A stretch of 64,000 bases of DNA, from assembly GCF_026738875.1 (NCBI RefSeq), contig NZ_JAPQFJ010000004.1:1-64000 (forward strand), written 5' to 3'. The DNA comes from Clostridium brassicae. GTDB lineage: Bacteria; Bacillota; Clostridia; Clostridiales; Clostridiaceae. The notes beneath the pieces are model-generated. The model did no database searches, was not told the DNA's origin, and worked only from the letters and a program-made list of their open reading frames with translations. Positions 44,074 to 55,037 of this stretch are shown piece after piece; position 1 is the first letter of the stretch, and the number at the start of each line of letters is the position of its first letter. Made by a program: the position numbers and the translations under genes.

Positions 44074-44955
44074 TTACTTGAACCTTTGGCAAATATATAC
44101 CCCTGTTATTATAAAAACAGCAGCAAATATTTTTACAATAGTTATACTTTCATTTAGTATTAAAGCAGATAATATAATAGAAAATATAGGAACTAAATTT
44201 ACAAAAATAGAAGTCCTAGAAGGTCCTATTTGCTTTATAGACATTTGCTGTACAAGATATCCTATAACTGATGCAAATATACTCATATATACAACTGCAA
44301 TATAAGAATAAGTTGGTACTTTGTTTATTAAAGCCATAGGATTTTCATATATAACAAACGGAATTAAAAATAAAGTACAAAATAAAAAACTGTAAAAAGT
44401 TAAAGTCATTGGAGAATATCTTGGCATAACTTTTTTACTGTAAACACCATAGGCGGCCCAACATAGTACTGCTAAAAGCATTAATATATCTCCTCTATTG
44501 AAATTAATACTTGTTATAGCTTTTACATTTCCATTTGTTATTGTTAAAATCACACCTGTAAATGAAAGTAATATTCCAGCAATGCCCTTATAGTTCAGCT
44601 TGTCTTTTAGAAAAATAAAACTCAATATAGTAGTTATAATAGGATTAGATGCAGCTATTATTGATGAATTTATCGCTGTAGTGTATAAAGAGGCTTTAAA
44701 AAAGAAAATATGATACCCTACCATACCAACTATTCCTGTAAAAAGAAACACAGGTATATCTTGTTTTTTTAACTTATATATACTCTTTTCCTTAAATGAA
44801 ATAACAAAATAAAGTATTAATGTAGCAATTAAAAATCTTAAAAAAGTTAGAGTAAATACAGGAATATGTGGTGCTGAAAGTTTTGCTGCAATAAATGCTC
44901 CTGCCCAAAACAATGCAGATAATACCATCAAAAAATAAATATTTCGGTTTTTCAT
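44074..44955 (-). CDS. EamA/DMT-family transporter
   Basis: 293 aa, ten membrane helices in two repeats of the EamA type (opening ALFWAGAFIAAKLSAP; second repeat MLLAVLCWAAYGVYSKK). It probably exports a metabolite or amino acid. AAGGAG before ATG; transcribed toward the thioesterase gene 45 bases downstream. Confidence 0.85.
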   Translation of the reverse strand: MKNRNIYFLMVLSALFWAGAFIAAKLSAPHIPVFTLTFLRFLIATLILYFVISFKEKSIYKLKKQDIPVFLFTGIVGMVGYHIFFFKASLYTTAINSSIIAASNPIITTILSFIFLKDKLNYKGIAGILLSFTGVILTITNGNVKAITSINFNRGDILMLLAVLCWAAYGVYSKKVMPRYSPMTLTFYSFLFCTLFLIPFVIYENPMALINKVPTYSYIAVVYMSIFASVIGYLVQQMSIKQIGPSRTSIFVNLVPIFSIILSALILNESITIVKIFAAVFIITGVYICQRFK

Positions 44956-45391
44956 AAAATTATCTCCTTAGTATTATTTTTTATTATAATAATTACTGTT
45001 TAAATTATTCTATTTTTGTTGCAGTAGAACCAATGTGAATTTATTAGGTATACTTCACTTCTTATATTCTATTAAACATAATAATATTTAAATTTCTAGG
45101 TATCATATAAAATAATAAGACAAGATATATTATACCATATAATAACATATATACTTACTACATGTTACATAGTAAAATTCATTTATTCTATTAAAAAATT
45201 ATTTATTTCATGTAATTTCCGAATCAATTTTAAATTTATATATACACTATCTTAATTATTAATTATTGAGAATTATTTGCCATCAATATATACTTAATAT
45301 GTAGATAATTAAGAATATTTAATATAAATTATATTTTGAATTTTATTTTAGTTTTTCATTTTAAATAACTGTAAAGAAAGTGGGTAAAAAT

Positions 45392-46816
45392 ATGCAACTA
45401 GACTCTCTTGATATTAAAAATTTAGATATATGTTTGAACAAAGCTATTAATGTTGTAAAAAACTATATGGAAAATATCTCTACGGAACCAGTCATTCCTA
45501 ATATACAACGAGAAGAATTGAATAATTTAATTTATAAAGATATTCCTTTTGAAGGAATTGGTGTTGAAAATGCTATTGAAGATGTAAAAAATACAATTGT
45601 GCCTTATTGCAGTAAAATAGGAAATCCAAAATTTCTCTCTTGGATCATCACAAGTCCATCTCCAGCTGGGACTATTGGGGAAATTTTGAATGTAGGTCTA
45701 AACCAAGTTCCTTTCTGCTATAAATCTGGCCCAGCAGCCACAGTCATTGAAGATATTGTTATAGATTGGTTTAAATCTCTATTTGGATACAATGATAAAA
45801 GTGGAGGAATTCTAGTAAGTGGAGGCACGATGGGAACATTAACTGCCCTTTCTGTAGCTAGAGAAGTTCATATGCCGGGTACCATGACAAAAGGTATTCA
45901 AAACATAAAAAAGCCTTTAGTAGTTTATGTTTCAAATATAAGCCATAAATCAGTTGAAACCGCTGCAAGTGTACTTGGTATTGGAAGTGATTTTGTAAGA
46001 AAAATCCCAGTAGATTCTAATTTTAAAATGAATTTTAAAGAGCTTGAAAAGCAAGTGGAAAAAGATATTACATTAGGTTTTCATCCTTTCTGTGTTGTAG
46101 CACAAGCCGGTACATCAAACGAAGGTGCTGTAGACGATATTGATACAATAGCAGATTTCTGCAATAAAAACAATATATGGCTTCATATTGATGCTGCCTT
46201 TGCTGGCGGAGCAATTTTAACAGAACGAGGCAAGAAACTAATGAAAGGCATAGAAAAAGCGGACTCTATTTCTACAGACCCACATAAATGGTTTTTCATT
46301 CCTGTAGAAGCTGGATGCGTTCTTATTAAAAATAAAGAACACCTATATAATACTTACAAAACAACTAACAAAACTTTTAATCATGAAGATCCAGTAGACT
46401 ACATGAATTATGGAATTCAATTTACCCGTGCTTCTAGAGCTTTTAAAATTTGGTTTGCTTTTAGATCTTATGGACTTAATAAAATTGAACAAATCATAGA
46501 TAAAAATATGGATTTGGCAGAAGAATTTGCAAAAAAGATAACTGCCTCTGATAAATGGCAGCTTGTTACTCCTGTACAAACATCTGCAGTATGTTTTAGA
46601 TACGTTCCTAATTCCAACTATAATGATGAAGAACTAAATAAAATTCAAAATAAAATATTATATGAATTAGAGTTAAGCGGGAAAGCTTTTCTATCTCCTG
46701 CCATCATAAAAAATAAAACTGTTATAAGAGCTTGTTTTTCAAATCATAGAACTAGTTATGAAGATTTAAATCTTGTATTTAAATACCTTTCAGATATATC
46801 TAAAAAATTTAATTAA
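45392..46816 (+). CDS. PLP-dependent aromatic-L-amino-acid decarboxylase
   Basis: 474 aa, group II decarboxylase. SGGTMGTLTAL binds the cofactor phosphate, HIDAAFAGG supplies the pyridine-nitrogen aspartate, and STDPHKWFF contains the PLP lysine. It decarboxylates an aromatic amino acid; tryptophan to tryptamine is plausible because gut and proteolytic clostridia have such enzymes, but the substrate cannot be read off. ATG chosen with GTGGG upstream (a GTG four codons earlier is the alternative). The 436-base gap before it (44956-45391) is AT-rich with no recognisable element. Confidence 0.88.
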   Translation: MQLDSLDIKNLDICLNKAINVVKNYMENISTEPVIPNIQREELNNLIYKDIPFEGIGVENAIEDVKNTIVPYCSKIGNPKFLSWIITSPSPAGTIGEILNVGLNQVPFCYKSGPAATVIEDIVIDWFKSLFGYNDKSGGILVSGGTMGTLTALSVAREVHMPGTMTKGIQNIKKPLVVYVSNISHKSVETAASVLGIGSDFVRKIPVDSNFKMNFKELEKQVEKDITLGFHPFCVVAQAGTSNEGAVDDIDTIADFCNKNNIWLHIDAAFAGGAILTERGKKLMKGIEKADSISTDPHKWFFIPVEAGCVLIKNKEHLYNTYKTTNKTFNHEDPVDYMNYGIQFTRASRAFKIWFAFRSYGLNKIEQIIDKNMDLAEEFAKKITASDKWQLVTPVQTSAVCFRYVPNSNYNDEELNKIQNKILYELELSGKAFLSPAIIKNKTVIRACFSNHRTSYEDLNLVFKYLSDISKKFN

Positions 46817-46894
46817 CATTAATGTAATACTAAATTTTAAACTTTTGCTAATCTAATTATAAGTTTTAAAAACATTTGTACGTCTAAAGTGTAA

Positions 46895-46952
46895 CTAAAT
46901 ATAATAAAAGGAACATAGTAAAATTAAACTATGTTCCTTTTATTATATTTAG
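46895..46952. terminator. Perfect 25-bp inverted repeat, bidirectional terminator
   Basis: Arms 46895-46919 and 46928-46952 are exact complements around an 8-base loop, between the convergent decarboxylase and chemoreceptor genes. The arms have an A-rich outer part and a GGAACATAGT core, so T runs follow on both strands. Confidence 0.85.
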
Positions 46953-46956
46953 TAAA

Positions 46957-48951
46957 TTATATCTTAAATTTTCTAGAATCTTCTTCTAGCTTCATAGCAA
47001 GTTCTACAAGTGTTTCTGCAAAATTAGCTATTTGTTCAACACCTGAATTTTGCTCTTCAGAAGATGCACTTGCTTCTTCTGTTGCTGCTGCTATATCTTG
47101 AGCTAAAACAGCTACATCAGAAACATTTTTAACAACCTTTTCTTTATTTGCATCTACTTTATTAAGAGATAAATACATATCACTTATATTTTCTGTTAAA
47201 GCTTTAAGTTCGCCTATTATATTATTAAAACTTGTATTTGTAACTTCTAAACTGTTACCTGTTAAGTTATTTAAGCTCTTACTTTCATTAATACCCTCTA
47301 AAACTATTTTCATATTATTTTCCATATTAGTTAATACATTGTTGATTTCATATGCTGAATTAGAGGATTCTTCAGCTAATTTTCTAACTTCATCTGCAAC
47401 TACAGCAAACCCTTTTCCATGTTCTCCAGCTCTAGCTGCTTCTATGCTTGCATTTAAAGCTAAAAGATTAGTCTGCTCAGTTATTCCTTTTAAAGCATCT
47501 GTAATAGTTAGTATCTCCTTAGAACTTCTTGCAAGAACTTTAACATTTTCTAGCAATGTATCATTTGCTTCTAAATTTTTCGAGTAATTTTCTCTCAAAG
47601 TATTTATTGCCAAAATACCTTCATCAGCTGCTCCTTTTACATTTTTTGAAGCTTCATTTATGGTTTTGCTTTTCATAGTAGTGTTATCAATTTCTTTACT
47701 TAAAGAAATTGTTAATTCCTCAGTATTCTCTAAACTTGTAGATTGTTCTGAAGCACTCTCTGATATACTTTGTACAACTTTTGCCACTTCTTCAGATGCA
47801 GCATTAGATTCTTCAGTGATAGCTGCCATGTTTGAAGAAGCATCTTGTAATTGTTCAGATGAGTCTTTTATATTTTTTATAACAACCTGCATATCCTCTA
47901 TCATTAAATTTAAAGAGTCTCCAATTGTTTTTAACTCTTCTACATCTCCCTTGTTATTTATAATCTTTAAAGAAAAGTCCCCTGTTCCTAGTTGTTTTAT
48001 ATACTGAACCATTCTTTCTATAGATTTAGAAAATCTTACACCTGTAAAATTTCCTACAAGCAAAGATAAAATTAATAAAACAATTATAATTAAAACCATA
48101 GTATTTCTAATTTTCTGAACAGATTGATTAAATTCAACCTCTGGAATAAATGCTGCTACAGTATACCCTGTTTCTTCATTTTTCATAGTATATGTAATAT
48201 ATTTTTGACCTTTTATTTGTGTTATTTTATCTTTAGATTTGTTTTGTATTAATTCATTAATCCATTTTTCTTCTTTTGAATTTTTACCTACTAATGTTTT
48301 ATCCTTACAGGCTATTATATTTCCTGTGTTATCTATTATAGTTGTAAATCCATTCTGTCCTATATTTATTTTAGATACTCTTTCGGATAAGTCATCTAAA
48401 GTTATGTCTATTCCTGCTACGCCTGCCAATTGTCCTGCTTTATTTTTAACATTTTTGGCTAAAGTTATAACATATCTACCTTTCTTATTTACATCTTCAT
48501 AAGGCTCAGTAATGATGACTTTACCTTGATTACTTAAAGCATTTTTATACCAAGGCCTTGTCCTAGGATCAAACCCGTCTGGTATTTTGTCTACTGTAGC
48601 ATGATGTTTTCCTGTAGATTCTCCATAATATATTGTTATTATATCTTTATGTGCATCCCTACATTCATAAAAATAAGACATCATACGTCCTTCATATTCT
48701 GGATGTGCTTGTATCTCTTTAGCATCTGAATTTTCACTAAGCATATTTATAATTTCTTTATTATACTTTATGATATCATTTAGAATAGAAGATACATTTG
48801 ACGTTTGATTAAACATATCACTATCAAACTTTTCCTTAAGACCTTTGTTGTTAATATAATAGCTTAAAGATGCGATTATAGTAGTAGGTATGATTACTGC
48901 TAAAAATAGTAGTATCGTTATTTGGGATTTCATGGTCTTTTTTATCTTCAT
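46957..48951 (-). CDS. Methyl-accepting chemotaxis protein with Cache sensor
   Basis: 664 aa. First membrane helix at ~12-33, an extracellular dCache sensor (~35-280, with [12 protein letters not shown] and [12 protein letters not shown]), second helix ~282-303, a HAMP domain and a long signalling coiled coil with [19 protein letters not shown] at the tip. It senses a small molecule, perhaps an amino acid or carboxylate, and controls CheA. AGGAGGGG before ATG. Independent gene. Confidence 0.92.
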   Translation of the reverse strand: MKIKKTMKSQITILLFLAVIIPTTIIASLSYYINNKGLKEKFDSDMFNQTSNVSSILNDIIKYNKEIINMLSENSDAKEIQAHPEYEGRMMSYFYECRDAHKDIITIYYGESTGKHHATVDKIPDGFDPRTRPWYKNALSNQGKVIITEPYEDVNKKGRYVITLAKNVKNKAGQLAGVAGIDITLDDLSERVSKINIGQNGFTTIIDNTGNIIACKDKTLVGKNSKEEKWINELIQNKSKDKITQIKGQKYITYTMKNEETGYTVAAFIPEVEFNQSVQKIRNTMVLIIIVLLILSLLVGNFTGVRFSKSIERMVQYIKQLGTGDFSLKIINNKGDVEELKTIGDSLNLMIEDMQVVIKNIKDSSEQLQDASSNMAAITEESNAASEEVAKVVQSISESASEQSTSLENTEELTISLSKEIDNTTMKSKTINEASKNVKGAADEGILAINTLRENYSKNLEANDTLLENVKVLARSSKEILTITDALKGITEQTNLLALNASIEAARAGEHGKGFAVVADEVRKLAEESSNSAYEINNVLTNMENNMKIVLEGINESKSLNNLTGNSLEVTNTSFNNIIGELKALTENISDMYLSLNKVDANKEKVVKNVSDVAVLAQDIAAATEEASASSEEQNSGVEQIANFAETLVELAMKLEEDSRKFKI

Positions 48952-49022
48952 TATGCCCCTCCTTCTTATACCTTTAAAGTTTTTGTTATAAATTTATGTT
49001 ACTAAAATATTCAAACAAACAC

Positions 49023-49052
49023 AAGAGCAAATCAAATATTTGATTTGCTCTT
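49023..49052 (-). terminator. Terminator after the first NhaC-type gene
   Basis: A 30-base perfect palindrome (AAGAGCAAATCAAAT and its complement) with T-rich sequence on the minus strand, 19 bases past the transporter stop. Confidence 0.8.
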
Positions 49053-49070
49053 ATAATGTCCTTTAAAATT

Positions 49071-50432
49071 TTATTGTGTAATCTTTTCTTCCCAATTCCA
49101 AGGGGTTTTCTTAATAATTCCATCAGCAAATGGAACAAATATTGATATTATAGCTGACACTACTAGAAGTTGTTGATACCATAATAATGGAATAACTTGT
49201 CCTGGAGATACTGCCCCCTTAGTAAAGCTTAATAATATAAGCATTTGAGCTCCATAAGGAATAAGTCCTTGGAATACACAAGAGAATGTATCTAATAAAG
49301 ATGCACTTCTACGTGGATCTACTTTGTATTTTTCACAAAGTTCTTTAGCTATAGGTCCGTTTATTATTATAGCAACTGTATTGTTAGCAACTGCAGCATC
49401 AGTTAAAGAAACTAATGCAGCAATTCCAATTTCTGCTGACTTCTTTCCTTTTATAACTTTTTGAATTCCATCTAATAAGAATTGAATTCCACCTGCTTTT
49501 GTAACCATATTAGCAAGTCCACCAGTTAGCATTGATAAAATGAAGATGTCTATCATACCTTTAAACCCTTCAAATATTTGCTGACCAAAAGTTAAAAATC
49601 CTAAATTTCCATAAATTAATCCAATTGCACCTGAAAGAACTATACCACCTGTTAATACTGCAAAAACGTTCATTCCTGCTAATGCTAAAACTAAAACAAA
49701 GATATAAGGTAAAACCTTTATTAGATTATAATCATAAGCTTGCATTGCTGGTATAGTAGTCGGATGTCCAAAAATAAGAAGTAATACTATTGTTATTATT
49801 GCTGCTGGAGCTGCTATGAATATATTAACTCTAAATTTATCTCTCATTTCACAGCCTTGAGTTCTAGTTGCAGCAATTGTTGTATCAGATATTACAGATA
49901 AGTTATCACCAAACATAGCTCCACCACATACAGCAGCTAAAGTAAGAGGCATTGATAACCCTGCTTTTGTAGCAACACCTACCGCTATAGGTCCTAGTGC
50001 AGCTATTGCTCCTACAGAAGTTCCTGTTGCTATAGATATAAATCCTGCTATAACAAATAATCCTGCTGTTATATATTGAACTGGAATAAGTGTCAATCCT
50101 AAGTTAACTGTTGAGTCAACTCCACCCATTGCTTTAGATACTGCAGCAAAAGCTCCTGCTAATAGGTAAATTACACACATTATAATTATGTCTGAATTTC
50201 CACAACCCTCTACAAAAGATTCAAATTTTTCATTTATTGTTCCTTTTAATAAAAAGAATGCTACTACGATACCAGCAAAAGCAGCAACTGGTGCTGGTAA
50301 TTGATAAAATGCCATTTCAGCATGTTTTACTTTATCAAGGTAAATTCCTGCTCCAAGATAAATGCCTACAAAAACTAAAAAAGGTATAAGGGCAATTCCA
50401 TTAGCTTTTACTTTACTTTGGTTATCACTCAT
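49071..50432 (-). CDS. NhaC-type Na+/H+ antiporter family transporter (copy 1)
   Basis: 453 aa, about eleven to twelve membrane helices. The conserved SKAMGGVDSTVNLGL, ATGTSVGAIAALGPIAVG and GAMFGDNLSVISDTTIAATR place it in the NhaC family, which includes Na+/H+ and malate/lactate exchangers. It lies downstream of methionine gamma-lyase copy 1, and the same arrangement is repeated at copy 2, so it may carry a product or substrate of methionine breakdown. AGGAGG before ATG. Confidence 0.85.
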   Translation of the reverse strand: MSDNQSKVKANGIALIPFLVFVGIYLGAGIYLDKVKHAEMAFYQLPAPVAAFAGIVVAFFLLKGTINEKFESFVEGCGNSDIIIMCVIYLLAGAFAAVSKAMGGVDSTVNLGLTLIPVQYITAGLFVIAGFISIATGTSVGAIAALGPIAVGVATKAGLSMPLTLAAVCGGAMFGDNLSVISDTTIAATRTQGCEMRDKFRVNIFIAAPAAIITIVLLLIFGHPTTIPAMQAYDYNLIKVLPYIFVLVLALAGMNVFAVLTGGIVLSGAIGLIYGNLGFLTFGQQIFEGFKGMIDIFILSMLTGGLANMVTKAGGIQFLLDGIQKVIKGKKSAEIGIAALVSLTDAAVANNTVAIIINGPIAKELCEKYKVDPRRSASLLDTFSCVFQGLIPYGAQMLILLSFTKGAVSPGQVIPLLWYQQLLVVSAIISIFVPFADGIIKKTPWNWEEKITQ

Positions 50433-50602
50433 TATTTATCCTCCTCTTGATTATAAATTGTATGAAAATAATTAGTTCACTTTTGAAAAGGTTTTCATGG
50501 TATGGAAACAACCTTAATACTTATTATAGATTAAATATTTTTTTTTTCAATATTATAATATAAAAATGAATTTATTTTTTACTGGTAAATAAGAATATTT
50601 TT

Positions 50603-50621
50603 GGGGGGAGTACCTCCCCCC
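50603..50621. other. G-rich perfect hairpin between lyase and transporter genes
   Basis: GGGGGGAG (50603-50610) pairs with CTCCCCCC (50614-50621) around three bases. It is highly stable in an AT-rich background and lacks a U tract on the minus strand. Probably an mRNA-stabilising or attenuating element between the two genes. Confidence 0.6.
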
Positions 50622-50665
50622 TATATATAATTGGCTCCTTATATGGGCAATTTATATTGAACTTA

Positions 50666-51874
50666 CTATTTAACTATTAAATCTAAAGCTTGTTTCAAAT
50701 CAGCGATTATATCTTCAGCATCTTCAAGACCAACAGATAATCTTATTAATCCATCACTTATTCCTACTGCTGCTCTTTCTTCTGCAGTGTATGGAGAGTG
50801 TGTCATTGAAGCTGGATGTTGAATTAATGTTTCAGTATCTCCTAAGCTTACTGCTAATGAAGCTAATTTAACATTATTCATAACAGTTCTTCCGTCATCT
50901 ACTCCACCTTTAATTTCGAAAGATATCATACCGCCTGGTAATTTCATTTGTTTTTTAGCTAAATCATATTGTTCAAAGCTCTTAAGTCCTGGATAGTATA
51001 CTTTATCAACTGCTGGATGAGCTTCTAAGAATTCAGCAACTTTCATAGCATTTGCACTATGTTTTTCCATTCTTACTTCTAAAGTTTTCATTCCTCTGAT
51101 TACTAAATAAGCATTCATAGGGCTGCAAACTGCTCCTGTTAAATCTTTAACTCCTACTAATTTAACTTGAGTTATAAAGTCTGCTTTACCTGCTACAAAT
51201 CCTACTATAACATCTCCATGTCCATTTAAGTATTTAGTTCCTGAATGAACAACAACGTCAGCACCTAATTCTAATGGTTTTTGGATGTATGGAGTATTGA
51301 ATGTATTATCAACAAATACTAAACAATCTTTGTTGTTTTCGTGAGCCATTTTAGATACTGCTTCTACATCTGTAATTTTTAATGTTGGGTTAGCAGGTGT
51401 TTCTAAATATACTATTCTAGTATTTGGTTTCATAGCTTTTTTAACTTCTTCAAGATTAGTTATATCTACAAATGAAACTTCTATACCAAATTTAGTAAGT
51501 CCATGACTTAATAATGCAAAAGTACATCCATAAAGTGTATCAGATGCAATTAAGTGATCTCCAGCTTTTAATGCTGTCCATAATGCTGAAGATATAGCTC
51601 CCATACCAGATGCTGTAGCTACAGCTGCTTCTGCTCCTTCTAATAAAGCAATTTTTTCTTCAAGTTCAGTAGCTGTTGGATTTCCAAGTCTTCCATATAT
51701 ATATCCTGGTTCTTCTAAAGCGAATCTTCTTCCACCTTGTTCTGCTGAATCAAAGATAAATGTAGAAGTTTGAAATATAGGTGTTGCTAATGATCCAAAT
51801 TGTTTATCTCCTACATGTCCACCATGTATTGCTTGTGTTGCTACACCCATTTTTTCAATATGCTCTCTATTCAT
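50666..51874 (-). CDS. Methionine gamma-lyase (copy 1)
   Basis: 402 aa PLP enzyme of the Cys/Met metabolism family. [48 protein letters not shown] (PLP lysine) and [12 protein letters not shown] are all typical of methionine gamma-lyase, which splits methionine to methanethiol, 2-oxobutyrate and ammonia. It differs from copy 2 at only about 13 of 402 residues by eye. A sigma-54 promoter lies about 85 bases upstream. AGGAG before ATG. Confidence 0.9.
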   Translation of the reverse strand: MNREHIEKMGVATQAIHGGHVGDKQFGSLATPIFQTSTFIFDSAEQGGRRFALEEPGYIYGRLGNPTATELEEKIALLEGAEAAVATASGMGAISSALWTALKAGDHLIASDTLYGCTFALLSHGLTKFGIEVSFVDITNLEEVKKAMKPNTRIVYLETPANPTLKITDVEAVSKMAHENNKDCLVFVDNTFNTPYIQKPLELGADVVVHSGTKYLNGHGDVIVGFVAGKADFITQVKLVGVKDLTGAVCSPMNAYLVIRGMKTLEVRMEKHSANAMKVAEFLEAHPAVDKVYYPGLKSFEQYDLAKKQMKLPGGMISFEIKGGVDDGRTVMNNVKLASLAVSLGDTETLIQHPASMTHSPYTAEERAAVGISDGLIRLSVGLEDAEDIIADLKQALDLIVK

Positions 51875-51959
51875 TTATATCTCTCCTTTTGATTAATTAA
51901 TATATTTCTATTAGATATTTAATATTTATATTTTGAAATTACTTACACTACTTTATATA

Positions 51960-51975
51960 GCAATTCACGTGCCAA
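51960..51975 (-). promoter_or_regulatory. Sigma-54 promoter of methionine gamma-lyase copy 1
   Basis: Minus strand TTGGCACGTGAATTGC: GG, ten bases, GC, an almost perfect -24/-12 element. It should need an AAA+ activator such as the one encoded at 55218-56789. Confidence 0.85.
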
Positions 51976-52057
51976 TTTAAACGTTTACTCATAAATCGTC
52001 ATTTTACGCGCTTTAAACAAAAATAATTATCCTGGTGTAAACATTTACAACCACATT
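51976..52057 (-). promoter_or_regulatory. Candidate activator-binding palindromes upstream of copy 1
   Basis: TTTAAACGTTTACT (51976-51989) and TGTAAACATTTACA (52036-52049) are near-palindromic. The second is followed by CCACATT, and the same arrangement (TTTAAACATTTTAAACCACATT-like) occurs upstream of copy 2 at 55119-55140. They are plausible sites for the TyrR-like activator. Confidence 0.45.
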
Positions 52058-52065
52058 TAATAAAA

Positions 52066-52109
52066 TAATGGCAAATTACACTTCCAAATGTAAATTTAAT
52101 TTGCCATTA
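52066..52109 (-). terminator. Terminator after the second NhaC-type gene
   Basis: TAATGGCAAATTA (52066-52078) pairs perfectly with TAATTTGCCATTA (52097-52109), followed by TTTTATT on the minus strand. With the sigma-54 promoter it fills most of the 51875-52222 gap. Confidence 0.75.
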
Positions 52110-52222
52110 TATTAAATTTAAGAATAATTTATAATTAAAATTTTGAACAATTAGTTATACTTTATCTTAAAACTGTCGAATTTTTAAATCTATGTTCTGT
52201 TTTTTAATAAATATTATTATAA

Positions 52223-53593
52223 TTAAGCAACTTCTGATTTTGCTTCTACTTGTCCCTTTTCCCAATTCCAAGGATGTTTTCTAAGGAATCCATCTGCAAA
52301 TGGTACAAAAGTAGCTATTATTGCGCTCACTAAAAGTAATTCTTGGAACCATACCAGTGGGATTATTTGCATTGGTGATACTGCTCCTTTAGCAAAGCTT
52401 GTAAGAACTAACATTTGAGCTCCATATGGTATAAATCCTTGAATTATACAAGAATATGTACTTAATATAGCGGCACTTTTTCTTGGGTCAACTTTAAATT
52501 TATAACATAACTCTTTAGCTATCGAACCATTTATAATTATAGCAACAGTATTATTTGCTACAGCAGCATCAGTTAATGAAACAAGTGCAGCTATTCCAAG
52601 TTCTGCTGATCTTCTGCCCTTTACCATTTTTTGAATTCCATTTAATAAACATTCTAATCCACCAGCCTTCGTTACCAGCTCAGCTAGCCCTCCAGTAAGC
52701 ATTGATAATAAGAATATATCAGTCATACTTGTAAATCCTAAGAATATATTTTTTGCAAGACTCATTACAGTTAAATCACCATAGAATAGTCCAATTCCCG
52801 CTGATAAAAATATTCCTCCAGTTAAAACTGCAAATACATTTGCTCCCATTAAAGCTAATACTAATACAAATAAGTATGGTAATACTTTTATAATATTGAA
52901 ATCACAAGCTTGTAAAGTTGTAATAGTTGTAGGTTTTCCAAACACAAGTAATAGTATTACTGTTATAATTGCAGGTGGTATAGATAAGTAAACATTTACT
53001 CTGAATTTATCTCTCATTTCACAACCTTGAGTTCTAGTAGATGCAATAGTTGTATCAGATATTATAGATAAATTATCACCAAACATAGCTCCCCCTAATA
53101 CAGAAGCCATAGTAAGTGGCATTGACAATCCAGCTTTTGTAGCAACACCTACAGCTATAGGTCCTAGTGCAGCTATTGCTCCTACAGAAGTTCCTGTTGC
53201 TAAAGATATGAAGCCTGATATTATAAATAATCCCGCCATAATATATTGTGCTGGTATATAAGTTAATCCTAAATTAACAGTAGAGTCAACTCCACCCATT
53301 GCTTTAGATACAGCAGCAAAAGCTCCTGCTAATAGATAGATTATACACATTATAATTATATCTGAGTTTCCACAACCTTCTATAAATGTTTCAAATTTTT
53401 CTTCTATGGATCCTCTAAGTAATATGAACGCTGAAATAACACCTACAAATACAGCAACTGGTGCAGGAAATTGATAAAATGCCATCTCAACCCCTTTTGA
53501 TTGCAGGTATATTCCACTTCCGAGATACACTCCAATAAACACTACAAAAGGCATTAAAGCAATAATACTGTTCGTCTTTTTTTTCGAGCTCAT
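52223..53593 (-). CDS. NhaC-type Na+/H+ antiporter family transporter (copy 2)
   Basis: 456 aa, a clear paralogue of copy 1 over the full length (SKAMGGVDSTVNLGL, ATGTSVGAIAALGPIAVG, GAMFGDNLSIISDTTIASTR), but much more diverged than the two lyases are from each other. Follows methionine gamma-lyase copy 2 after 149 bases containing a strong hairpin; no separate sigma-54 promoter is seen, so read-through from the lyase promoter is likely. GGGAGG before ATG. Confidence 0.85.
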   Translation of the reverse strand: MSSKKKTNSIIALMPFVVFIGVYLGSGIYLQSKGVEMAFYQFPAPVAVFVGVISAFILLRGSIEEKFETFIEGCGNSDIIIMCIIYLLAGAFAAVSKAMGGVDSTVNLGLTYIPAQYIMAGLFIISGFISLATGTSVGAIAALGPIAVGVATKAGLSMPLTMASVLGGAMFGDNLSIISDTTIASTRTQGCEMRDKFRVNVYLSIPPAIITVILLLVFGKPTTITTLQACDFNIIKVLPYLFVLVLALMGANVFAVLTGGIFLSAGIGLFYGDLTVMSLAKNIFLGFTSMTDIFLLSMLTGGLAELVTKAGGLECLLNGIQKMVKGRRSAELGIAALVSLTDAAVANNTVAIIINGSIAKELCYKFKVDPRKSAAILSTYSCIIQGFIPYGAQMLVLTSFAKGAVSPMQIIPLVWFQELLLVSAIIATFVPFADGFLRKHPWNWEKGQVEAKSEVA

Positions 53594-53667
53594 TAATTTT
53601 TTGTCCTCCCTTAATTTTAATAAATTAGTATATTGTTTTAAATATTCTTATTTTTCTCATAAACTAC

Positions 53668-53708
53668 AGAAATCAATTATAAAAGGAATCCTTTTATAAT
53701 TGATTTCT
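53668..53708. other. Perfect 20-bp inverted repeat between lyase 2 and transporter 2
   Basis: Arms 53668-53687 and 53689-53708 are exact complements. There is only a weak T tract on the minus strand, so it may act as a partial terminator or mRNA-end stabiliser that lowers transporter relative to lyase expression. Confidence 0.6.
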
Positions 53709-53742
53709 ATTTAAAAAATATTTAAATATATGTGAAATCTTA

Positions 53743-54951
53743 TTATTTAACTATTAAATCTAAAGCTTGTTTTAAATCAGCGATTATATCTTCAGCATCT
53801 TCAAGACCAACAGATAATCTTATTAATCCATCACTTATTCCTACTGCTGCTCTTTCTTCTGCAGTGTATGGAGAGTGTGTCATTGAAGCTGGATGTTGAA
53901 TTAATGTTTCAGTATCTCCTAAGCTTACTGCTAATGAAGCTAATTTAACATTATTCATAACAGTTCTTCCGTCATCTACTCCACCTTTAATTTCGAAAGA
54001 TATCATACCGCCTGGTAATTTCATTTGTTTTTTAGCTAAATCATATTGTTCAAAACTCTTAAGTCCTGGATAGTATACTTTTTCAACTGCTGGATGAGCT
54101 TCTAAGAATTCAGCAACTTTCATAGCATTTGCACTATGTTTTTCCATTCTTACTTCTAAAGTTTTCATTCCTCTGATTACTAAGTAAGCATTCATAGGGC
54201 TGCAAACTGCTCCTGTTAAATCTTTAACTCCTACTAATTTAACTTGAGTTATAAAGTCTGCTTTACCTGCTGCAAATCCTACTATAACATCTCCATGTCC
54301 ATTTAAGTATTTAGTTCCTGAATGAAGAACTACGTCAGCACCTAATGATAATGGTTTTTGGATGTATGGAGTATTGAATGTATTATCAACAAATACTAAA
54401 CAATCTTTGTTGTTTTCGTGAGCCATTTTAGATACTGCTTCTATATCTGTGATTTTTAATGTTGGGTTAGCAGGTGTTTCTAAATATACAACTCTAGTAT
54501 TTGGTTTCATAGCTTTTTTAACTTCTTCAAGATTAGTTATATCTACAAATGTAACTTCTATACCAAATTTAGTAAGTCCGTGATTTAATAATGCGAAAGT
54601 ACATCCATAAAGTGTATCAGATGCAACTATGTGATCTCCAGCTTTTAATGCTGTCCATAATGCTGAAGATATAGCACCTATACCAGATGATGTAGCTACA
54701 GCTGCTTCTGCTCCTTCTAATAAAGCAATTTTTTCTTCAAGTTCAGTAGCTGTTGGATTTCCAAGTCTTCCGTATATATATCCTGGTTCTTCTAAAGCGA
54801 ATCTTCTTCCACCTTGTTCTGCTGAATCAAAGATAAATGTAGAAGTTTGAAATATAGGTGTTGCTAATGATCCAAATTGTTTATCTCCTACATGTCCACC
54901 ATGTATTGCTTGTGTTGCTACGCCCATTTTTTCCATATGTTCTCTATTCAT
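53743..54951 (-). CDS. Methionine gamma-lyase (copy 2)
   Basis: 402 aa, nearly identical to copy 1, with the same PLP lysine ([12 protein letters not shown]) and active-site motifs. Substitutions cluster at residues such as ASGMG/SSGIG and KPLELG/KPLSLG. Its sigma-54 promoter lies about 70 bases upstream, and the activator gene is next on the same strand. Near identity to copy 1 with more diverged neighbours suggests recent duplication or gene conversion. Confidence 0.9.
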   Translation of the reverse strand: MNREHMEKMGVATQAIHGGHVGDKQFGSLATPIFQTSTFIFDSAEQGGRRFALEEPGYIYGRLGNPTATELEEKIALLEGAEAAVATSSGIGAISSALWTALKAGDHIVASDTLYGCTFALLNHGLTKFGIEVTFVDITNLEEVKKAMKPNTRVVYLETPANPTLKITDIEAVSKMAHENNKDCLVFVDNTFNTPYIQKPLSLGADVVLHSGTKYLNGHGDVIVGFAAGKADFITQVKLVGVKDLTGAVCSPMNAYLVIRGMKTLEVRMEKHSANAMKVAEFLEAHPAVEKVYYPGLKSFEQYDLAKKQMKLPGGMISFEIKGGVDDGRTVMNNVKLASLAVSLGDTETLIQHPASMTHSPYTAEERAAVGISDGLIRLSVGLEDAEDIIADLKQALDLIVK

Positions 54952-55020
54952 TTATACCTCTCCTTTTGATTAGTATTTATATTAATTTAATACATCTTAT
55001 TTTTTACGCAATATTATACA

Positions 55021-55037
55021 AGCAAATACCATGCCAA
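55021..55037 (-). promoter_or_regulatory. Sigma-54 promoter of methionine gamma-lyase copy 2
   Basis: Minus strand TTGGCATGGTATTTGCT: GG, ten bases, GC. Same class as 51960-51975. Confidence 0.85.

Noticed and set aside
45000-45380. Possible regulatory RNA in the long gap before the aromatic amino acid decarboxylase.
   Set aside because: The stretch is almost purely A/T without stable hairpins or known aptamer motifs.
47339-48007. Plus-strand frames inside the Cache chemoreceptor gene.
   Set aside because: Mirror frames of a strongly supported chemoreceptor; they arise from its codon pattern.
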